Assembly (NCBI GenBank): GCA_039995105.1
Contig: CP146203.1
Location: 3,162,001 to 3,226,000, forward strand
Direction: 5' to 3'
Origin: Jonesiaceae bacterium BS-20
GTDB taxonomy: Bacteria; Actinomycetota; Actinomycetes; Actinomycetales; Cellulomonadaceae
DNA: 64,000 nucleotides
The notes under the pieces are model-generated. The model was not told where the DNA came from and made no database searches. It saw nothing but the letters and a program-made list of their open reading frames with translations. Below are positions 51,710 through 60,401 of the stretch, one piece after another (position 1 is the first letter of the stretch; each line of letters starts with the position of its first letter). Both the position numbers and the translations under genes were made by a program.

Positions 51710-52617
51710 CCATTGTGGTATTAGGCAGCCTCAACCAGGACATCGTAATTTCGACCGCCCGGGCACCCCAAGCAGGTGAAACGTTATTAGCGCACGGCCA
51801 CGTGCATGGGTTTGGTGGTAAAGGCGCTAACCAGGCAGTTGCGGCTACCCGGCTTGGTGGCCAGGTGAACTTCATTGGCCGTGTGGGACAGGACCCACAA
51901 GGCAGCGATTATCTGGAGCTCTTACATCAGGAGGGCATTGGAACCGAACATGTAACTATAAGTTCGACCGTACCAACTGGCCAAGCCGTGGTGATCCTTG
52001 AGGACGATGGCCAAAACCGGATTCTGGTGAGTCCTGGTAGCAATGCTGAAATCGCCCAACGGGATGTTGAAAATGCGCGCGCGTTAATCCAAGGTGCCAA
52101 AGTCGTTCTCGCCCAATTGGAGATTCCAATTCCAAGCGTTCAACTCGCGTTTGAAATGGCTCAAGGTATACGAATCTTGAATGCGGCACCGGCACTCATC
52201 GTTCCGCAGAGCTTACTGGATGCAACCGATGTGCTGATAGTCAACGAATCTGAGTTGGCCAGCATAATTGGGGCCCCACAACCCCAAGACCCAGCACAGG
52301 CAATTGCGGGAGCGCAACTGATTCGCGGCCCCAAAGCTGTAGTGGTGACTCTGGGAGGCCAAGGAGCAATCGGATCAAAGACATCCGGCGAGTCTTGGCA
52401 CCAGCCCGGATTGGAAGTAGACGTAGTTGATACCACTGCCGCGGGAGATGCGTTCTGTGGAGCGCTCGCAGTAGGGCTTGTGGGAGACGCGTCGCTGGAA
52501 GATGCTCTGAAACAAGCGATCAAAGTCAGCGCCCTCGTGGTCACCAAATCAGGAGCTTTGAACTCGCTACCTAATCGCCAAGAATTGCACGAAACTTACG
52601 GAGGATGGATAAAATGA
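51706..52617 (+). CDS. ribokinase-like PfkB kinase
   Basis: A 303-residue kinase closest to ribokinase in layout. The N-terminal sugar-binding motif LGSLNQDIVISTARAPQAGE and HGFGGKGANQAVAATRLGG are near-perfect RbsK features, as is DVVDTTAAGDAFCGALAVGL with the catalytic aspartate. It should phosphorylate free ribose released by the glycohydrolase or nucleoside hydrolase to ribose 5-phosphate. The start is GTG within the GTGA overlap with the ARH gene, and ATGA couples it to the nucleoside hydrolase. Confidence 0.92.
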   Translation: MTIVVLGSLNQDIVISTARAPQAGETLLAHGHVHGFGGKGANQAVAATRLGGQVNFIGRVGQDPQGSDYLELLHQEGIGTEHVTISSTVPTGQAVVILEDDGQNRILVSPGSNAEIAQRDVENARALIQGAKVVLAQLEIPIPSVQLAFEMAQGIRILNAAPALIVPQSLLDATDVLIVNESELASIIGAPQPQDPAQAIAGAQLIRGPKAVVVTLGGQGAIGSKTSGESWHQPGLEVDVVDTTAAGDAFCGALAVGLVGDASLEDALKQAIKVSALVVTKSGALNSLPNRQELHETYGGWIK

Positions 52618-53561
52618 CAAACTTGATAATTGACTGCGACCCGGGAATCGATGATGCGCTGGCAATCATTACGGCATTGAAGGATAGTTCCTTTACGGTC
52701 CGTGCGCTCACAGCTGTGACGGGGAACTTGACGTCAGACAAGACTCAAGAGAACGCGCGCAAGGTATTGGAATTGATGGGAGTTACGGATATCCCGGTGG
52801 CCCAGGGCCCTCTCCAACCAATCTCGCGGGAATACCCATGGGACCCGTTCTCACATGGTGATGATGGGCTTGCAAACACCGCGCTGCCAGCGCCCAAACT
52901 CCCTCTTGATTCTCGTAGTGCGGCCCAAATGATCGTTGATGTTGTCAATCAATATCCTGGTGACATTTCAATAGCGGCACTTGGTCCAATGACAAACCTT
53001 GCCCTAGCCCTTGAAATTGATCCGGAACTTCCAAAAAAGGTCAATAAAGTTAGTGCTATTGCCGGATCATTTGGCTTCACTAAGTATGCATTCACTCAGG
53101 CCACTGGTGACAACCCCGTCAGCGAGTGGAATGTGTACGTTGATCCGGGTGCGGCAGCTACTGTGTTTGAAGCGGGGTTTAATCTTGTTGCGGTAGGCCT
53201 CGATGTTGCTACACACCCCGATATCAACCTTAACGATTCCCGTTTTGCAGAACTGCAAAACAGCACAAAGACTGAGGCTAAGTTTGCGGTCGATATTGTT
53301 AACTTTGTGCGGGGCCGCAACTACCAAAGCTACTGCGCGATCATTGACACTTTAGCGATTGCTGCATTGTCCCATCCTGAGTGGATGACGGTTGAGCAGG
53401 TCCGATGCGCGGTTGAGACTCAGGGCGAACTGACACTTGGTATGACGGTCACTGACATTCGTAATCACCACCGCTGGGAACACCTGCCACTAATTAGCGC
53501 AGTGAGTGACGTCGACTTTGAAGAATTCCTAGACTATTTTGTTGCCGGCATTATCGCCTGA
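52614..53561 (+). CDS. inosine/uridine-preferring nucleoside hydrolase family protein
   Basis: A 315-residue nucleoside hydrolase. The calcium/ribose-binding N-terminus LIIDCDPGIDDALAII supplies Asp7, Asp9, Asp13 and Asp14; further family segments are GPLQPISREYPWDPFSHGDDGL, ISIAALGPMTNLALALEIDP, and NVYVDPGAAATVFEAG (cited in part). It splits the N-glycosidic bond of ribonucleosides to a base and ribose, which the preceding ribokinase-like enzyme can phosphorylate. Last gene of the operon: ATGA overlap upstream, terminator at 53606-53649 downstream. Confidence 0.94.
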   Translation: MTNLIIDCDPGIDDALAIITALKDSSFTVRALTAVTGNLTSDKTQENARKVLELMGVTDIPVAQGPLQPISREYPWDPFSHGDDGLANTALPAPKLPLDSRSAAQMIVDVVNQYPGDISIAALGPMTNLALALEIDPELPKKVNKVSAIAGSFGFTKYAFTQATGDNPVSEWNVYVDPGAAATVFEAGFNLVAVGLDVATHPDINLNDSRFAELQNSTKTEAKFAVDIVNFVRGRNYQSYCAIIDTLAIAALSHPEWMTVEQVRCAVETQGELTLGMTVTDIRNHHRWEHLPLISAVSDVDFEEFLDYFVAGIIA

Positions 53562-53605
53562 TCCCAAGAAAAACGAGAGGATTAAATGGGTCCTCCCTTG
53601 AACTG

Positions 53606-53649
53606 ACTCGACCGCTCCTTGAATTTCGCCATTTCAGGAGCGGTCGAGT
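53606..53649 (+). terminator. terminator of the PfkB/ARH/nucleoside operon
   Basis: A perfect 14-base stem (53606-53619 with 53636-53649) around a 16-base loop, 45 bases after the nucleoside hydrolase stop codon. No marked T run follows. Confidence 0.75.
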
Positions 53650-53768
53650 TGTCCACAGCCTGTGGATTGTTGGCGCCATACCCAGAGCGATGTTGATGTG
53701 CTTGGCAAGAGTAGGGGCTGGGTCAATCAGCGGGTTTGCTGGTTCCCTAACTAAACGTGGGGGCAGGC

Positions 53769-54017
53769 ATGGACCAAGAGCAGCAGGCGCTAGGGGCCTT
53801 GGCGGAGAGTGATATTCATGTGTTTTGTGCCAAGAGTGCGCTCCGAGGAAGTGGCCAGGTGCAGTGGGTTTCCACAAACGCTCAACGGTACTTGGAATTG
53901 GTTGATGGTCTGGCTGAAGAAGTTTCGGCGCTCGACAGTGACATCAATGCCTTGCGCTCGTTGACAATGGATTTCTTTGCGCAGCTTCCTCAGGAATGCC
54001 TGGCGGTGATCTGGTGA
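53769..54017 (+). CDS. small helical protein, WXG100-like in size and position
   Basis: An 82-residue protein predicted to be mostly helical, with a single-tryptophan stretch VQWVSTNAQRYLELVDGLAE followed by a second helix EVSALDSDINALRS. Size and two-helix composition recall WXG100-type partners of type VII-secreted proteins, but the strict WXG motif is absent. It overlaps the next, lipase-like gene by GTGA. The start is ATG 53769 with a G-rich ribosome site. Function not assigned. Confidence 0.65.
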   Translation: MDQEQQALGALAESDIHVFCAKSALRGSGQVQWVSTNAQRYLELVDGLAEEVSALDSDINALRSLTMDFFAQLPQECLAVIW

Positions 54018-55426
54018 GAGATCCGGATTGGTTTGATATTGACCGGATCCACATTTGGGGCGGTGCAGACTCGGTGGCTGCCAATACCGAGGACTTGAAA
54101 CGAGCAAGCGCTCTCCAAGAATCAGCCAAATTGCAGCTACAACAAGCCAAGCAAGAATTGCATACCTGCCAACGTGCGCTGCAAACGCAGTGGCTTGCAT
54201 TGGAGCGCACAGGCGGCGCAATCCTGATTTCGAGTGCGTCGTTGTCTGGAGGTGGTGTGCAACTGCCAACGATCGATCAAATCCTTGCTAAGAATAATAT
54301 TGATCAACACATCGCAGACCTGCAAGTGAAGTTGGACGGGCTCATCGAGCGGTGCCAGGAGATAAGTGCCGCAGTATTCAAGAGTGCGCAGGATTATTCT
54401 CTTGCGGAGGAAGACTCGCGGAGTTGGTGGCGTTACCCGGCTGCTGGACTAGAGAAGACTCCGGCCTGGCTACTGGGGCCTTTTGGAGGCATGTATACGG
54501 GACTTGCCGGGGTAATTGCTCCCGAACATGCCACGGGACCCGAACGGCTCATTGGGGGAGCGGCCGCAAGCCTGAATCCCTTTGGGACCTGGGACGGAAA
54601 AGAATCGATCACATCGGCTGCGCAGGGTCTGGGTCCGCTCATGGCGTGGGGGCACCGCCAGTATCTGGGACTGAATGGTGTTGCGCAGACGCGGTGGGAT
54701 CTGAAGGCTGGAAATCTTGCGGAGCACACGGTGGCGGCCCCGACGATATCTAAAATTGAAGACGTGGTTTCTGCGGTCGTTAATAACAGGGAACAACACG
54801 ACGGCCAGATCATGGTCCAGCAGCAAACCGATGCATCGGGGGCCAAAACATGGGTGATTTTTGTGCCAGGCACCCAAGAATGGGACATGAATGGACAGTC
54901 CCACCCCATTGATCTGAGCGGGAACATGGACCTCATGAGCAAGGAAGACAGCTTGGGGATGCAGTACGTGCGGGCGGCAATGGAGCAAGCGGGGATTGGC
55001 CCGAACGACCCGGTGACATTTCTGGGGCACAGCCAGGGAGGGATCCTGGTCAATGAGCTACAAATGGATCCGGTGGTTACTCAGAACTACAACGTCACAG
55101 GGGTGGTCACGTTCTGTTCTCCGGTTGCGTTGCAAGCCGTCAACCCCAGGGTCAAGACATTGCATGTCGAAAACACCTCGGACACGGTCACTCACCTTGA
55201 TGGGCGCAAGAACCCTGATGGAATCAACAGGGTAACCGTCTCTGCGGACATCAGCGGCGGCAGCAAACCGCACAGCCTTGAACAGAACGCTGCGATCCTT
55301 CAGGCCCCGGCGGTTAAAGCAGACCCGAGTGCAACCGCAATGATTTCCGGCATCCAAGCAAACATGGGAACCGGCGCGGAGGTGACAACAAAAACCACGT
55401 TTTATGAGGCTAAACCAATGGCATAA
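54014..55426 (+). CDS. alpha/beta-hydrolase (lipase-like) with N-terminal coiled-coil region
   Basis: A 470-residue protein. Residues about 25-125 are helical and coiled-coil prone (LQESAKLQLQQAKQELHTCQ), then a Gly-rich hydrophobic stretch, and the C-terminal third is an alpha/beta hydrolase with nucleophile Ser340 in LGHSQGGILVNEL, VIFVPGTQEW as oxyanion strand, and a late His in SKPHSLEQN. It resembles actinobacterial proteins with a lipase-like domain behind a WXG/LXG-type helical domain. No classical signal peptide. The start is GTG 54014 in a GTGA overlap; an in-frame ATG at 53996 is an alternative. Target unknown. Confidence 0.78.
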   Translation: MRDPDWFDIDRIHIWGGADSVAANTEDLKRASALQESAKLQLQQAKQELHTCQRALQTQWLALERTGGAILISSASLSGGGVQLPTIDQILAKNNIDQHIADLQVKLDGLIERCQEISAAVFKSAQDYSLAEEDSRSWWRYPAAGLEKTPAWLLGPFGGMYTGLAGVIAPEHATGPERLIGGAAASLNPFGTWDGKESITSAAQGLGPLMAWGHRQYLGLNGVAQTRWDLKAGNLAEHTVAAPTISKIEDVVSAVVNNREQHDGQIMVQQQTDASGAKTWVIFVPGTQEWDMNGQSHPIDLSGNMDLMSKEDSLGMQYVRAAMEQAGIGPNDPVTFLGHSQGGILVNELQMDPVVTQNYNVTGVVTFCSPVALQAVNPRVKTLHVENTSDTVTHLDGRKNPDGINRVTVSADISGGSKPHSLEQNAAILQAPAVKADPSATAMISGIQANMGTGAEVTTKTTFYEAKPMA

Positions 55427-55502
55427 GCACGGCGCACTGCTTGCGCGCAGTCTTCTAGGATTCACCCAGGTTGGGATGGGACAGATATCCCAGATTGGCG
55501 TC

Positions 55503-55991
55503 TCATTGGGTGTTGCTCTGCCACCGTTTTGCCAGACGGCGCAGTCGACGTGCACGCAGTTGCCAAATAACCCACAACACGGGGAAAAATAGCGGGGCAA
55601 CTACCCCATCGATCTCGAGGCGCTCGCGCCACACGGTTTTATTGGGATGGTTGGGAACTTCGCTGATGCCCATTTGGTGGTCCCAGTGCCGCAACAAACT
55701 CAGCGGCCCCGAGAGCGGACCGCCGTGGTCGCGCATGATCCGTACGCGCTGCCCGTCAAATTGGGACTCGTAATCATGAATCTTGATGCTTTGAACGCCT
55801 AAGGGAAAGGCCCCAAAAAGCTTCAGTGCAATGACGGCGTGATCCCCCGACTGCCAGCGCCGTGGCAGTGGATCTACCGGCTGCACCCGAATGACCGGGC
55901 CGTAAAGCTCGAGGCTCACAGACGGGCTATGCAGTGCCTCCCAAGCGGCTTGCGGAGTGCATTTGAGTCGAAACTTCAGCATCACTTGCAT
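55503..55991 (-). CDS. SRPBCC-like (polyketide cyclase/START fold) protein
   Basis: A 162-residue protein whose N-terminus (LKFRLKCTPQAAWEALHSPSVSLELYGPVI, cited in part) and strands QSGDHAVIALKLFGAFPLGVQ and QRVRIMRDHGG suggest the SRPBCC fold. A Trp/Arg-rich C-terminal helix (FFPVLWVIWQLRARRLRRLA) may bind membrane lipid. Convergent with the preceding lipase-like gene. Specific function not recognised. Confidence 0.65.
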   Translation of the reverse strand: MQVMLKFRLKCTPQAAWEALHSPSVSLELYGPVIRVQPVDPLPRRWQSGDHAVIALKLFGAFPLGVQSIKIHDYESQFDGQRVRIMRDHGGPLSGPLSLLRHWDHQMGISEVPNHPNKTVWRERLEIDGVVAPLFFPVLWVIWQLRARRLRRLAKRWQSNTQ

Positions 55992-56057
55992 GCCGTAATT
56001 GTGGCATAGACCTGCAGGTGCCGCATTGGATTGAAGAGACAGAGTAGGAGCGGGCGC

Positions 56058-56264
56058 CTATTCTTCTTCGGGCAAAGCTGGAATGAAGATGTCTTCAATA
56101 CGGCAGTCAAAGCGTTGTGCCAACTGAAAGGCCAGGGGAAGGGAAGGGTCGAAGTGGCCCTTCTCGATTGAGATGATGGTTTGCCTAGAGACCCCTAGGT
56201 GGTCTGCCAAGACCTGTTGAGACCAACCCTTGTCCTTGCGACGCTGGGGAAGGTTATTCTCCAT
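56058..56264 (-). CDS. small XRE/Cro-CI type HTH regulator
   Basis: A 68-residue single-domain helix-turn-helix protein (LPQRRKDKGWSQQVLADHLG, VSRQTIISIEKGHFDPSLPL), of the compact YgzD/XRE type that has no effector domain. It is the second gene of a two-gene operon, its ATG sharing one base with the membrane protein's TAA (TAATG). Such minimal regulators usually control the membrane protein gene they sit with. The three tandem inverted repeats at 56802-56850 upstream of the operon are its likely binding sites. Confidence 0.92.
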   Translation of the reverse strand: MENNLPQRRKDKGWSQQVLADHLGVSRQTIISIEKGHFDPSLPLAFQLAQRFDCRIEDIFIPALPEEE

Positions 56265-56734
56265 TACCGGGCCCGCCGTGACTTGAGTAGGTAGCGCACC
56301 CCAAAGTCGGCCGTCATGATGAGAATCAGAGCGGCGATGAGCAGGCTGGAGTTGACGTCGATTCGGAAGATCGAGAAGACCGCGGCGGTCACGCCCATGA
56401 TCAAGAGCATGTCCGTGAACGTTCCGGAGGCAGCTTGGTCATACCAGGTGTTTTCCACGGACTCTTCTGGCCGCTTGGTCACGCCAGTAATGGTCAAGCG
56501 GTCCACCAATAAGGCCCAAACCAGTGCGCAAAACGGTGCTAGAACTCCCACCGTCATGATGGCGAAGGCCAACCACGGTTTTTCAATCTTGGAGAACGTG
56601 GCGAATAGTGCACCCGCGCCGGCAGCTAGGATCGCGCCGGCACCCAGACTCGTGAAGATCAGGGCTTTGGAACTTCCGCCAAAACGAGAGCGGCCCCACT
56701 TGGACGTGGGCAGGCGAGCGGACGGTTGGTTCAT
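56264..56734 (-). CDS. membrane protein paired with XRE regulator
   Basis: A 156-residue protein with four predicted membrane helices (two around residues 31-85 and two around 105-150) and a basic N-terminus. Such DUF2178/DUF3169-like small membrane proteins often accompany minimal XRE regulators in Gram-positive bacteria; I cannot fix the exact family. The start at ATG 56734 has AGGAG six to seven bases upstream; the longer frame to 56764 lacks one. Confidence 0.78.
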   Translation of the reverse strand: MNQPSARLPTSKWGRSRFGGSSKALIFTSLGAGAILAAGAGALFATFSKIEKPWLAFAIMTVGVLAPFCALVWALLVDRLTITGVTKRPEESVENTWYDQAASGTFTDMLLIMGVTAAVFSIFRIDVNSSLLIAALILIMTADFGVRYLLKSRRAR

Positions 56735-56801
56735 GAAAATCTCCTGAATTGGGCTGCGAAACAAGTACGGTGATCAGGCTAATCGGATTCCGATTATCCC
56801 T

Positions 56802-56850
56802 GTAAAGAAGACTTTACTGTCAAGGGCGCTTGACGTCAAGTGTTCTTGAC
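56802..56850. promoter_or_regulatory. three tandem inverted-repeat operators between the XRE operon and the monooxygenase gene
   Basis: GTAAAG-N4-CTTTAC (56802-56817), one base, then GTCAAG-N4-CTTGAC (56819-56834), immediately followed by a second GTCAAG-N4-CTTGAC (56835-56850). All three are perfect and share the consensus GTMAAG-N4-CTTKAC. They lie in the divergent gap between 56734 and 56953. Confidence 0.75.
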
Positions 56851-56952
56851 GTTTGATTGCGTTGTGCTCAGGGGACGGTGGATTCGATGCTGAGCGAGGT
56901 GATCTGTTCACAACCGGGAATACTTTGCGCAGGCAGCGGGGTTGCAACGGGT

Positions 56953-57933
56953 ATGACTACTTTCTCGATGCTTGACCTCGCAGTGATTAGCCCTACAGAA
57001 TCGGCACGGGTCGCCTTGCAGGCGACCGTCAGCGGGGCTCAGGCGGCTGAGGCCAGCGGGTATGAACGCGTTTGGTACGCCGAACACCACAACATGCCCG
57101 CAATTGCATCGTCAGCCACGAGCGTACTGATCGCTCACGTAGCAGCACACACCAGCACCATCCGTCTTGGTGCCGGTGGCATCATGTTGCCCAACCACTC
57201 GCCGCTAACCATCGCGGAACAGTTTGGAACCCTGGCGGAGTTGCACCCCGGGCGCATTGACCTTGGACTGGGCCGAGCACCGGGTGGAGACCTCAACACC
57301 CTACGCGCACTACGTCGCTCGCCTCAGGACGCGGACACGTTCCCGGCGGATGTGCGGGAACTGCAGGGTTACCTGACCGGTGACACTCTAATCCCGGGCG
57401 TGCATGCGACCCCGGGCAGGGGTGCCAACGTGCCGCTGTATATCTTGGGCTCTTCACTCTTTGGCGCAAAATTGGCTGCCGCCTACGGACTGCCTTACGC
57501 TTTTGCCTCCCACTTTGCGCCCAACGCGCTCATGGATGCCCTCGAGGTGTACCGCCGCGAATTCGTGCCTTCGGAGCAACTGGACAAGCCCTACGCCATG
57601 GTCGCACTCAACGCGCTGGTAGCCGAGGATGAGAAGAAAGCGCAAGTGATGCATCGTCAAGTAATGCGTCAGCGCCTCAAGATGATGCTGCGCGGCGGTG
57701 TCTCAGACTCCATCTCGGAGCTGGACCTTGACCGAATCTTGGACTCGCCAAGCGGAGCCCAGGTGCAGAACATGATGAAGTACTCGGCCGTTGGCACCCC
57801 AACCCAGGCCCGCGATTACGCGGAGCAGTTTGCCCGGGAAACCGGAGCCGATGAGCTGATCGTTGCTCACCTCGCCGCTAGTCTTGAAGACCGCGTCTAT
57901 TCCATTACCGAGTTTGGCAAGGCTATGGCGTAG
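56953..57933 (+). CDS. LLM class flavin-dependent oxidoreductase (luciferase-like monooxygenase)
   Basis: A 326-residue bacterial-luciferase-like enzyme, MsnO8 group. Seen are [59 protein letters not shown], and a [21 protein letters not shown]-terminal segment. It uses FMN or F420-type reduced flavin and oxygen; the substrate is unknown. The start is ATG 56953, which gives the family-like [14 protein letters not shown] (upstream in-frame residues do not fit). Divergent from the XRE/membrane-protein operon. Confidence 0.93.
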   Translation: MTTFSMLDLAVISPTESARVALQATVSGAQAAEASGYERVWYAEHHNMPAIASSATSVLIAHVAAHTSTIRLGAGGIMLPNHSPLTIAEQFGTLAELHPGRIDLGLGRAPGGDLNTLRALRRSPQDADTFPADVRELQGYLTGDTLIPGVHATPGRGANVPLYILGSSLFGAKLAAAYGLPYAFASHFAPNALMDALEVYRREFVPSEQLDKPYAMVALNALVAEDEKKAQVMHRQVMRQRLKMMLRGGVSDSISELDLDRILDSPSGAQVQNMMKYSAVGTPTQARDYAEQFARETGADELIVAHLAASLEDRVYSITEFGKAMA

Positions 57934-58063
57934 TCGCAGTGCTTCATCTTGTTCGTAGATTGCCCGAATTTGGCCGTCGTTGGTATCGGGTAAGTATCTC
58001 CAGCCAACTGATGTTGCATCACAGCGAACAAGGTTCTCGGTGTGGGATTGGTTCGCTGTTGCG

Positions 58064-58468
58064 TTACTTCCCAACTCGCAGAATCGACTTACCCACGCCC
58101 GTGACAATGGAAATAATCAGGGCAGCAAGCACAGCCCACCAGAAACCGTCCACTACGATTCCCCAGTGTGTGGACTGGGTGATCCACCCGGTCAACAGGA
58201 TCATGGCTGCATTAATGACCAAGGTGAACAGTCCCAGCGTCAAGATGATGAGCGGAAACGCAAGGAAGGTCGCAATGGGCTTCACAATTGCATTGATCAC
58301 GGCGAAGATGACGGCCACGGCAAAGAACACCAAAAGGTGGTTCACAAATTGGAAGTCGGGGCCGGTGACCACACGGAATTCCCCAACCACTTCAAAGTGG
58401 TTGCCCAGCATCAAGGTGGTTAACCAAAACGCCAGAACCGTTACGCACAGGGTCTTAAAGAAGTTCAT
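58064..58468 (-). CDS. phage-holin-family 4 (YvlD-like) membrane protein
   Basis: A 134-residue protein with three to four membrane helices of the Phage_holin_4_2/YvlD family. LLVFFAVAVIFAVINAIVKP, then LIILTLGLFTLVINAAMILL is the typical pair. Despite the family name these are chromosomal membrane proteins linked to envelope stress, not lysis proteins, in most bacteria. It stands alone, divergent from the aminotransferase gene. Confidence 0.9.
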   Translation of the reverse strand: MNFFKTLCVTVLAFWLTTLMLGNHFEVVGEFRVVTGPDFQFVNHLLVFFAVAVIFAVINAIVKPIATFLAFPLIILTLGLFTLVINAAMILLTGWITQSTHWGIVVDGFWWAVLAALIISIVTGVGKSILRVGK

Positions 58469-58546
58469 ACCCCCAATCCTGCCAGTATTTGCCCAGCAAT
58501 CGAACCGGAATGCGTGAATTTTGTGGGTAGTGGCAGACTGGACTGT

Positions 58547-59650
58547 GTGAATGAGTCGCGTGTAAACCTCCGTCCTGCCGTTGATGCCCTACCCACGTAC
58601 GTTCCCGGAGCCAGAATTCCGGTTGGAGCTGCGGCCTATAAGGTGTCATCGAATGAGAACCCATACCCGCCGTTGCCCTCTGTTGTGGCGGCAATTGCGG
58701 ATGCGGCCAGCGATATCAATCGCTACCCGGACATGGGGAACACCGACATTTCCGATGCCCTCGCTGCGTATTTAACCGACCGCGCGAGTGAGCAGGCGCT
58801 TGAGAAGGGGCCAATTGCCCCGGAAAACCTGGTCTTTGGCACGGGCTCGGTCGCCGTTCTAGCGCACATTTTGCAAACGGTGGTGAACCCGGGGGACGAG
58901 GTTGTTTACCCGTGGCGCTCGTTTGAGGCTTACCCAATCGTGGTCTCTGTTGCGGGCGGAACCAGCGTTCAGGTGCCGCTTGGCGCCGGTGACCGGCTGG
59001 ACCTCGATGCCATGGTGGACGCGATCACGGACCGCACCAAGGTCATCATGGTCTGCACCCCCAACAACCCAACGGGCCCGGCCGTTACGCATACCGAGAC
59101 CATGGCATTTTTGGCACGGGTGCCCAAGAATATTTTGGTGGTTCTCGATGAGGCCTACCTCGAGTTTGTGCAGATGGACGATGCTCTCGATGCCTTAGCC
59201 GCGTTGGCACAATACCCCAACGTTATTGTTCTGCGGACGTTCTCAAAGGCCTACGGCCTTGCCGGTCTGCGGGTTGGTTACGCGGTTGCGCGCCCTCGCA
59301 TTGCCGCTGGTGTGCGTGCGGTTGCCACGCCTTTTGGTGTGTCCCTGGTAGCCCAGCGCGCGGTTTTGGCCTCGTTGCGCGCAAGTGATGAGCTGCACGA
59401 GCGGGTGGACCACATTATTACGGAGCGTGCCCGTTTGCTTGCGGGTCTGCGGGTCCAAGGCTGGGAAGTCGCCGATTCTCAGGCCAACTTTGTATGGCTG
59501 AGCCTGGGGGACCGGACCGCTGCGATTGCCGAGCAGTGCACTGCGAAAGGGGTGTTGGTGCGCCCCTTTGGTGGCGAGGGGATCCGCGTCAGCGTGGGCG
59601 AACCGGAAGCCACGGACCTCTTCCTTGAGCTCGCTGCCACTTGGCAGTAA
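58547..59650 (+). CDS. histidinol-phosphate / aromatic aminotransferase (HisC/Pat family)
   Basis: A 367-residue class I/II PLP-dependent aminotransferase. The PLP lysine is Lys234 in FSKAYGLAGLRVGYA; KVSSNENPYPPLPSVVAAIA, NTDISDALAAYL, VCTPNNPTGP, and LDEAYLEFV are HisC/Pat-family marks. It transfers an amino group from glutamate, either to imidazole-acetol phosphate (histidine synthesis) or to aromatic oxo acids; isolation from other his genes favours the aromatic (Pat) role in actinobacteria. The start is GTG 58547, giving a good family N-terminus. Confidence 0.92.
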   Translation: MNESRVNLRPAVDALPTYVPGARIPVGAAAYKVSSNENPYPPLPSVVAAIADAASDINRYPDMGNTDISDALAAYLTDRASEQALEKGPIAPENLVFGTGSVAVLAHILQTVVNPGDEVVYPWRSFEAYPIVVSVAGGTSVQVPLGAGDRLDLDAMVDAITDRTKVIMVCTPNNPTGPAVTHTETMAFLARVPKNILVVLDEAYLEFVQMDDALDALAALAQYPNVIVLRTFSKAYGLAGLRVGYAVARPRIAAGVRAVATPFGVSLVAQRAVLASLRASDELHERVDHIITERARLLAGLRVQGWEVADSQANFVWLSLGDRTAAIAEQCTAKGVLVRPFGGEGIRVSVGEPEATDLFLELAATWQ

Positions 59651-59711
59651 CAAGATCGGGCCATGAACCGGTAATACGGCTGCATGGTGTTTTCGGCGTG
59701 AACTTGGCTGG

Positions 59712-60401
59712 CTACTGCAAAAGGTCTTGATAAACCTTGATGCCGTAGTCAATGCCTTGCGCGTGAGTTACTGGAATTGGGGAATGTGCCGGGTAGTCGC
59801 CATCTGCCCGGACAGAAATCAAGTAACCGTCGAAGGCGACCGAGCTACCGTGCCTGCCTATGGGGTCTGTTAGGCCTGCCTTGTTCTCTGAAATTGCGTA
59901 CCCGCCTAGTTCCTCCGCTGCCGAGGGGCTCGTGATCATACCTTGGACCTCGTACAAATTCGGGTTAGGCAACCCGTCAACTCCCATGAGGTAGACCCAG
60001 CGCATTGCGATATTTGCCCTATTGGGAGCGTCTCCGGGTTGACCGGTAAACACGGACCACGCACAAGCAAGTTCACCGTCTCGGGGTTCGGCGGGCATGT
60101 CACGGTCGTCTGGAGCAAAATCGCTGGTGATGAATTCAGAAATCGCCGCGGCAATTTCGTCGCAGGTGGGCCACAGGTTCCCTGTGTTAGAACTGGTTTC
60201 AGTGGCGGATGGTTCTGACTCGGTTGCTTCCTTGTCTCCTGCAGGCGATTGGGATTCTTCAGATTCTTCAGCCTCGGTTGATTCTGTGCTGCTTGGCGAG
60301 GGCGGTGTGCTCTGCTTTGCCTCTCCGTCGGAGCCTGCGCAGGCACCAACGGCTAAGAGCAGTGCGGCGGACAGTGCGGTCAGGCCTTTGCGGGGATTCA
60401 T
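59712..60401 (-). CDS. lipoprotein, DUF3558-like
   Basis: A 229-residue exported lipoprotein with lipobox VGAC (Cys21) followed by about 55 residues rich in Ser, Thr and Glu. The C-terminal domain has two cysteines (WPTCDEIA and ELACAWSVF) and strands ANIAMRWVYLMG and HGSSVAFDGYLISVRADG, resembling DUF3558-type mycobacterial lipoproteins. Role unknown, possibly envelope-associated. I set the start at ATG 60401 because everything upstream in frame lacks signal-peptide character. Confidence 0.78.
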   Translation of the reverse strand: MNPRKGLTALSAALLLAVGACAGSDGEAKQSTPPSPSSTESTEAEESEESQSPAGDKEATESEPSATETSSNTGNLWPTCDEIAAAISEFITSDFAPDDRDMPAEPRDGELACAWSVFTGQPGDAPNRANIAMRWVYLMGVDGLPNPNLYEVQGMITSPSAAEELGGYAISENKAGLTDPIGRHGSSVAFDGYLISVRADGDYPAHSPIPVTHAQGIDYGIKVYQDLLQ

